DNA from: a virus
Length of the DNA: 40,683 bases
Strand: one strand, 5' to 3'
IMG/VR virus record: IMGVR_UViG_3300028025_001187
Coordinates: 1-40,683 of that record
The notes below the pieces were generated by a model, which saw only the letters and a program-made list of their open reading frames with translations, did not search any database and had not been told where the DNA came from. Positions 38,007 to 40,683 of this stretch are shown in pieces (the first letter of the stretch is position 1; every line of letters begins with the position of its first letter). The position numbers and the translations under genes were made by a program.

Positions 38007-38435
38007 TTACTTCTTCTTCATATTCTTGTTACTCATAAGTTGCTTTAGTGATCCACCCTTTGCAACTCCACGCTTTGTGCGAGGTTCCTTAGTAAGAGCC
38101 TTAGCACCAGCCTTAGCACCTTTAATAAGTAATTCCGATGGAGCCATTGCGGCTTTTGTAGCAAAACCAACTGCTTTACCAGCAGCGCCAGCAATCTTTT
38201 TTGCGTCTTTCTTAATGCCAATAACTGCTTGAGTCTTTTGTCCTGCGCGAGCAGCTTTCTTCTTAGCAGCAGCGCTCATAGGTGCTGGTGAGTATGATCT
38301 TGATTGACGCTCCATACGCTTTAGTGCGTTGAGTTCAAATTGCTGATCCATACTAAGCTTGCCACTTGCTAGCGCTCCCTTGCCTGCAGAAAGCTTCTTT
38401 AACTTTGCTTTATCAGCATCAGTCATCTTCTTCAT
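38007..38435 (-). CDS. Basic Lys/Ala-rich late protein, 142 aa
   Basis: Basic protein with helical N terminus (TDADKAKLKKLSAGKGALAS), a conserved-looking DQQFELNALKRMERQSRSYS, and long Ala/Lys-rich stretches (IKKDAKKIAGAAGKAVGFAT). Such proteins coat DNA or bind the terminase. A tail RGVAKGGSLKQLM follows. It lies directly downstream of terminase, where a packaging helper may be expected. The family is not known to me. Confidence 0.55.
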   Translation of the reverse strand: MKKMTDADKAKLKKLSAGKGALASGKLSMDQQFELNALKRMERQSRSYSPAPMSAAAKKKAARAGQKTQAVIGIKKDAKKIAGAAGKAVGFATKAAMAPSELLIKGAKAGAKALTKEPRTKRGVAKGGSLKQLMSNKNMKKK

Positions 38436-38445
38436 TTCTATCTCC

Positions 38446-40308
38446 TTAGATTACTCTCATTTTATTTTGTTCTGCGAACGCTTCTTCCAAGTTGATGACT
38501 GTTCGCTTGCCTAGCTCTTGGCGAGATAGGAATGGATTTTTCATATGGTGGGTGGCATACTTACCGTAGTTGAGCATCTCACGTGCTCGGATCTCACAGA
38601 ACCACAAAGCCATCACCATATCGGTCTTACCCTTAGTCGTTGGAGTCCAGGTAATTAACTGCTCGATCAGAGCCTTGATATTCTCGGTCTGATCTGATGG
38701 CAGATGTATTAAGTTATCTCGATGGTGCTTACCATCAAACTGCTTAGTACCAAAGAGGGTAGACATAGATGCCACACCGAAGCCGGCATCCCACTTGTTA
38801 GAACCAGTATGGTGTTCCTTGAACTGCACTCCGCGTGAAGCCAAGTGCATACGGATACCTTCGTCCTGGGTTAGGAAGGACTGAAAGGCGTTCTTTTCGA
38901 CGATCCACTCTGAGGGGGAGTAGAGGGATGTCCAATCAAAAATAAGATTACGGATATCGGCTGGAGACGGGCGGCTAATTTTAATAGCATCTACTATGTA
39001 CCTCTTGCTCGTTGATCGGTCAATGGCATAGCAGATAGCTGCAGTATCACCAATCATTGCAGGGTCTAGTCCACAGATATAAGTAAAGCCGTTTAAGTCT
39101 CTAGGATGGCCTGGGTGACCGGCAACTAAGTTGCCTGCCTTACGCATACCGTCAATAGATCCCTTTACACATACGGGATCAAAGGCAGCGTTTTCAGAAA
39201 CATCCTGCTGTTGATATACTAAAGCCCAGGTGCTTGCATCCATCGCCTGGCGTTCGTTGTAAAGGTTACGTCCTGACCACCGAGGGTATAGGCCGTCCTC
39301 ATTCTTGTCAGATTCTAACTGTCCGTCAAATGGAGCATCAGATGCTGGCCATAAGGTAACCCACTTGTCGGGGTCTTCATCTGCCTCAAGAAGCGCCGGC
39401 ATCGCTAGATACTTCCAAGGAACTTGGCCACCTGGGTAGCGGTCCTCTGAGCGTAGCTCGCGGTAGAGGTCAACGGATGCTACACGAGTTCCGATAACAA
39501 TCAATTTACCCGTAGGGTTCAAACGGGATCGCACATCCTGGGTCAACCAGCGGATCTGCTTCTCAAACTCATTGGCGTTCTTAAGAGTGACCGCGTCGTC
39601 TACGATAATCATATCTGCACGCTTACCGTAGATCTGACCACCGATACCGACGGCTTCGATGTTTGGGTCTTTTTCAGATGACTCACGGAGTTCATCACCA
39701 AAGGTGACACGGGTTGCCTGCCACGAAGCAGTCTTAGAGTTAAACCCTACGCCAGCAGCATACGCAGTCTGTAGATCTTGATACATTGGATGCGTCAGAC
39801 GTTGCTTGATGGCGTAGAGAAAGTCGGCAGCTAACTGCTGCGTTTGGGATACGATCAGTACTCGAAAGTTAGGATTCCTACATACCTGCCACGTCACATA
39901 GTCCACCGTGATCGTGATGGACTTGGCGTGGTTGGGCGGGATATTTATCAGAACGCGGTTGGCCGCAAGTCCTGGCTCAAACTTCATAGAGGGGTGTAAC
40001 CACTCAGGCTCTCGCCCTTCGATTACATCCACGATATTCTGCTGGTGAGCAAAGGTGCGGCTATGCAGGAAACGTTGCCGGAACTCTGCAAAGGTTAGGT
40101 CGTGTACATCGCCAGAGGCAAACTGCTTATCCTTTAGCCCTAGGCGGGTTCGATCTACTTTATCTGCAAAAACCTTGTCTGTGCGACGGTAGTACTCATA
40201 AGTCTTAATGGACTTGCCAGCCGAGGCAGTTGCTGCCTCAACGGTCATACCTTCTGCGACGGCGCCGAGGATAACTCGCTTGGCGATGTCTGCTGAGTTA
40301 TCAGCCAT
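38446..40308 (-). CDS. Terminase large subunit, 620 aa
   Basis: Packaging motor with an ATPase and a nuclease. The Walker A-like motif is NIPPNHAKS (122-130), Walker B is ADMIIVDDAV (231-240), and VIGTR (271-275) is the coupling motif. The RNase H-like nuclease begins with GLDPAMIGDTA (Asp415) and includes VEKNAFQSFL. The first 60 residues (EGMTVEAATASAGKSIKTYE) resemble the helix-turn-helix of small terminase subunits, and no separate small terminase gene is clear nearby. First gene of the late operon, read leftward from the control region. Confidence 0.9.
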   Translation of the reverse strand: MADNSADIAKRVILGAVAEGMTVEAATASAGKSIKTYEYYRRTDKVFADKVDRTRLGLKDKQFASGDVHDLTFAEFRQRFLHSRTFAHQQNIVDVIEGREPEWLHPSMKFEPGLAANRVLINIPPNHAKSITITVDYVTWQVCRNPNFRVLIVSQTQQLAADFLYAIKQRLTHPMYQDLQTAYAAGVGFNSKTASWQATRVTFGDELRESSEKDPNIEAVGIGGQIYGKRADMIIVDDAVTLKNANEFEKQIRWLTQDVRSRLNPTGKLIVIGTRVASVDLYRELRSEDRYPGGQVPWKYLAMPALLEADEDPDKWVTLWPASDAPFDGQLESDKNEDGLYPRWSGRNLYNERQAMDASTWALVYQQQDVSENAAFDPVCVKGSIDGMRKAGNLVAGHPGHPRDLNGFTYICGLDPAMIGDTAAICYAIDRSTSKRYIVDAIKISRPSPADIRNLIFDWTSLYSPSEWIVEKNAFQSFLTQDEGIRMHLASRGVQFKEHHTGSNKWDAGFGVASMSTLFGTKQFDGKHHRDNLIHLPSDQTENIKALIEQLITWTPTTKGKTDMVMALWFCEIRAREMLNYGKYATHHMKNPFLSRQELGKRTVINLEEAFAEQNKMRVI

Positions 40309-40496
40309 TAGACTCCTAGGACCGGCTGGGCCGGAATTGATTTTATTATCGGGCTGAGCAATTTATCGGATCTATGTATTAGATAGACCCCACTATCCTC
40401 CCTTATCACCCCGTAAACCGCAGGCCGCAGGGGGCAGGGGGTCTCATCCGCAGGGCAGGCAGCACCCCCCGTTGCTAATTTTTTGTGCGCATACAT
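40308..40496 (-). CDS. Possible small gene upstream of terminase, 62 aa
   Basis: An open frame whose stop overlaps the terminase start (TAATG). The product (AHKKLATGGAACPADETPCP, then GVIREDSGVYLIHRSDKLLS) has three Cys and a possible beta hairpin, but no recognised family. A GGGG motif is the only ribosome binding hint. The region is otherwise promoter-like and could simply be a leader. I rate this as uncertain; the junction is the main evidence for a gene. Confidence 0.3.
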   Translation of the reverse strand: MYAHKKLATGGAACPADETPCPLRPAVYGVIREDSGVYLIHRSDKLLSPIIKSIPAQPVLGV

Positions 40497-40683
40497 CTAT
40501 AATCCCCAGAAAGAAATATTTGCTAAAGTGAAAGGCCGAAAGTGGCCTCTGACCTGCACTTTTACCAATGTGATGAAGGTCACAATAATAAAACGGGAAA
40601 TGCTCTAAATTTCCTGCCTTATATACAGTAGGGGAGCAAAGCGGGGAAGACCTTTGCGACCCGTCCGGTTGGCCTCTCACGAG
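40497..40683. promoter_or_regulatory. Control region at the right end
   Basis: No convincing gene in these bases. A perfect TATAAT lies at 40498-40503 on the plus strand, without an optimal -35. A hairpin (AGGCC/GGCCT, 40533-40548) follows. A second candidate promoter, TTTACC (40561-40566) and AATAAT (40584-40589) with a 17-base spacer, would direct rightward transcription. In a circular or permuted genome this would feed directly into the early genes at the left end. Confidence 0.5.
40569..40584. promoter_or_regulatory. CRP/GlxR-type operator palindrome
   Basis: TGTGA-N6-TCACA, a perfect two-fold CRP/FNR-family binding half-site pair (40569-40573 and 40580-40584). It lies in the spacer of the candidate promoter 40561-40589, where a bound protein would compete with RNA polymerase. 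Actinobacteria have CRP-type global regulators such as GlxR that bind this consensus, so the host might sense state through it. The match is visible; the role is inferred. Confidence 0.55.

Noticed and set aside
40444-40680. 78-residue frame at the right end on the minus strand
   Set aside because: It crosses the palindrome and candidate promoters, has no binding site and no protein-like pattern.

Overview
This window looks like a complete or nearly complete genome of a tailed phage, about 40.7 kb, that infects an actinobacterium. A WhiB-family regulator (9432-9698) is essentially restricted to Actinobacteria and their phages. The wider gene set resembles phages assembled from freshwater actinobacteria: an HslV/proteasome-like Ntn hydrolase, a Cas4/RecB exonuclease, the split primase, the glycine-rich and collagen-like tail proteins, and the cyanophage-like tail proteins. 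No integrase, excisionase or lysogeny repressor is visible, so a lytic lifestyle is likely. Terminase, portal, scaffold and capsid are present, but I see no tape-measure gene with a frameshifted chaperone pair and no major tail tube protein. A podovirus-like virion is therefore my best inference.

Layout. (1) 1-5103, plus strand: an early cluster of about 20 small, tightly overlapping genes. They include zinc-ribbon microproteins, single-membrane-span peptides, a short DnaN-like clamp and a C5-cytosine methyltransferase. A strong sigma70-type promoter lies at 375-403. The gaps between genes hold RNA structures, including a textbook type II hammerhead ribozyme (963-1014). A membrane-anchored lytic transglycosylase (4043-4465) is read in a third frame across two other genes. 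(2) 5127-5161: a terminator between converging units. (3) 11832 down to 5167, minus strand: the replication, recombination and regulation operon (Ntn hydrolase, Cas4-type exonuclease, WhiB, DnaB-like ATPase, Holliday-junction resolvase, two-piece primase, DUF1599/Nmad1-like protein, sigma-like factor, PD-(D/E)XK protein, FmdB-like ribbon). No DNA polymerase is present. (4) 11957-12551, plus strand: a two-gene island ending in an HNH endonuclease, with facing terminators at 12590-12673. (5) 40308 down to 12700, minus strand: the late operon, in the order terminase, small basic proteins, portal, internal virion proteins (one of 1580 residues), scaffold, capsid, small virion proteins, collagen-like and glycine-rich fibres, a glycosyltransferase, tail proteins and the lysis cassette. 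(6) 40309-40683 together with 1-132, which would be one region in a circular map: a divergent control region with a perfect CRP/GlxR-type palindrome inside a candidate promoter.

How it fits together. Early transcription probably runs rightward from the control region and from 375-403, and the early message is cut by the hammerhead and perhaps by RNase III at long hairpins. The clamp, primase, helicase and nucleases would be used with the host DNA polymerase III. WhiB and the sigma-like factor are candidate switches for host or late transcription. The late operon builds and packages the particle and ends with holin candidates and an M15 endolysin. Everything here is read from sequence alone; family assignments rest on motifs, not on searches.
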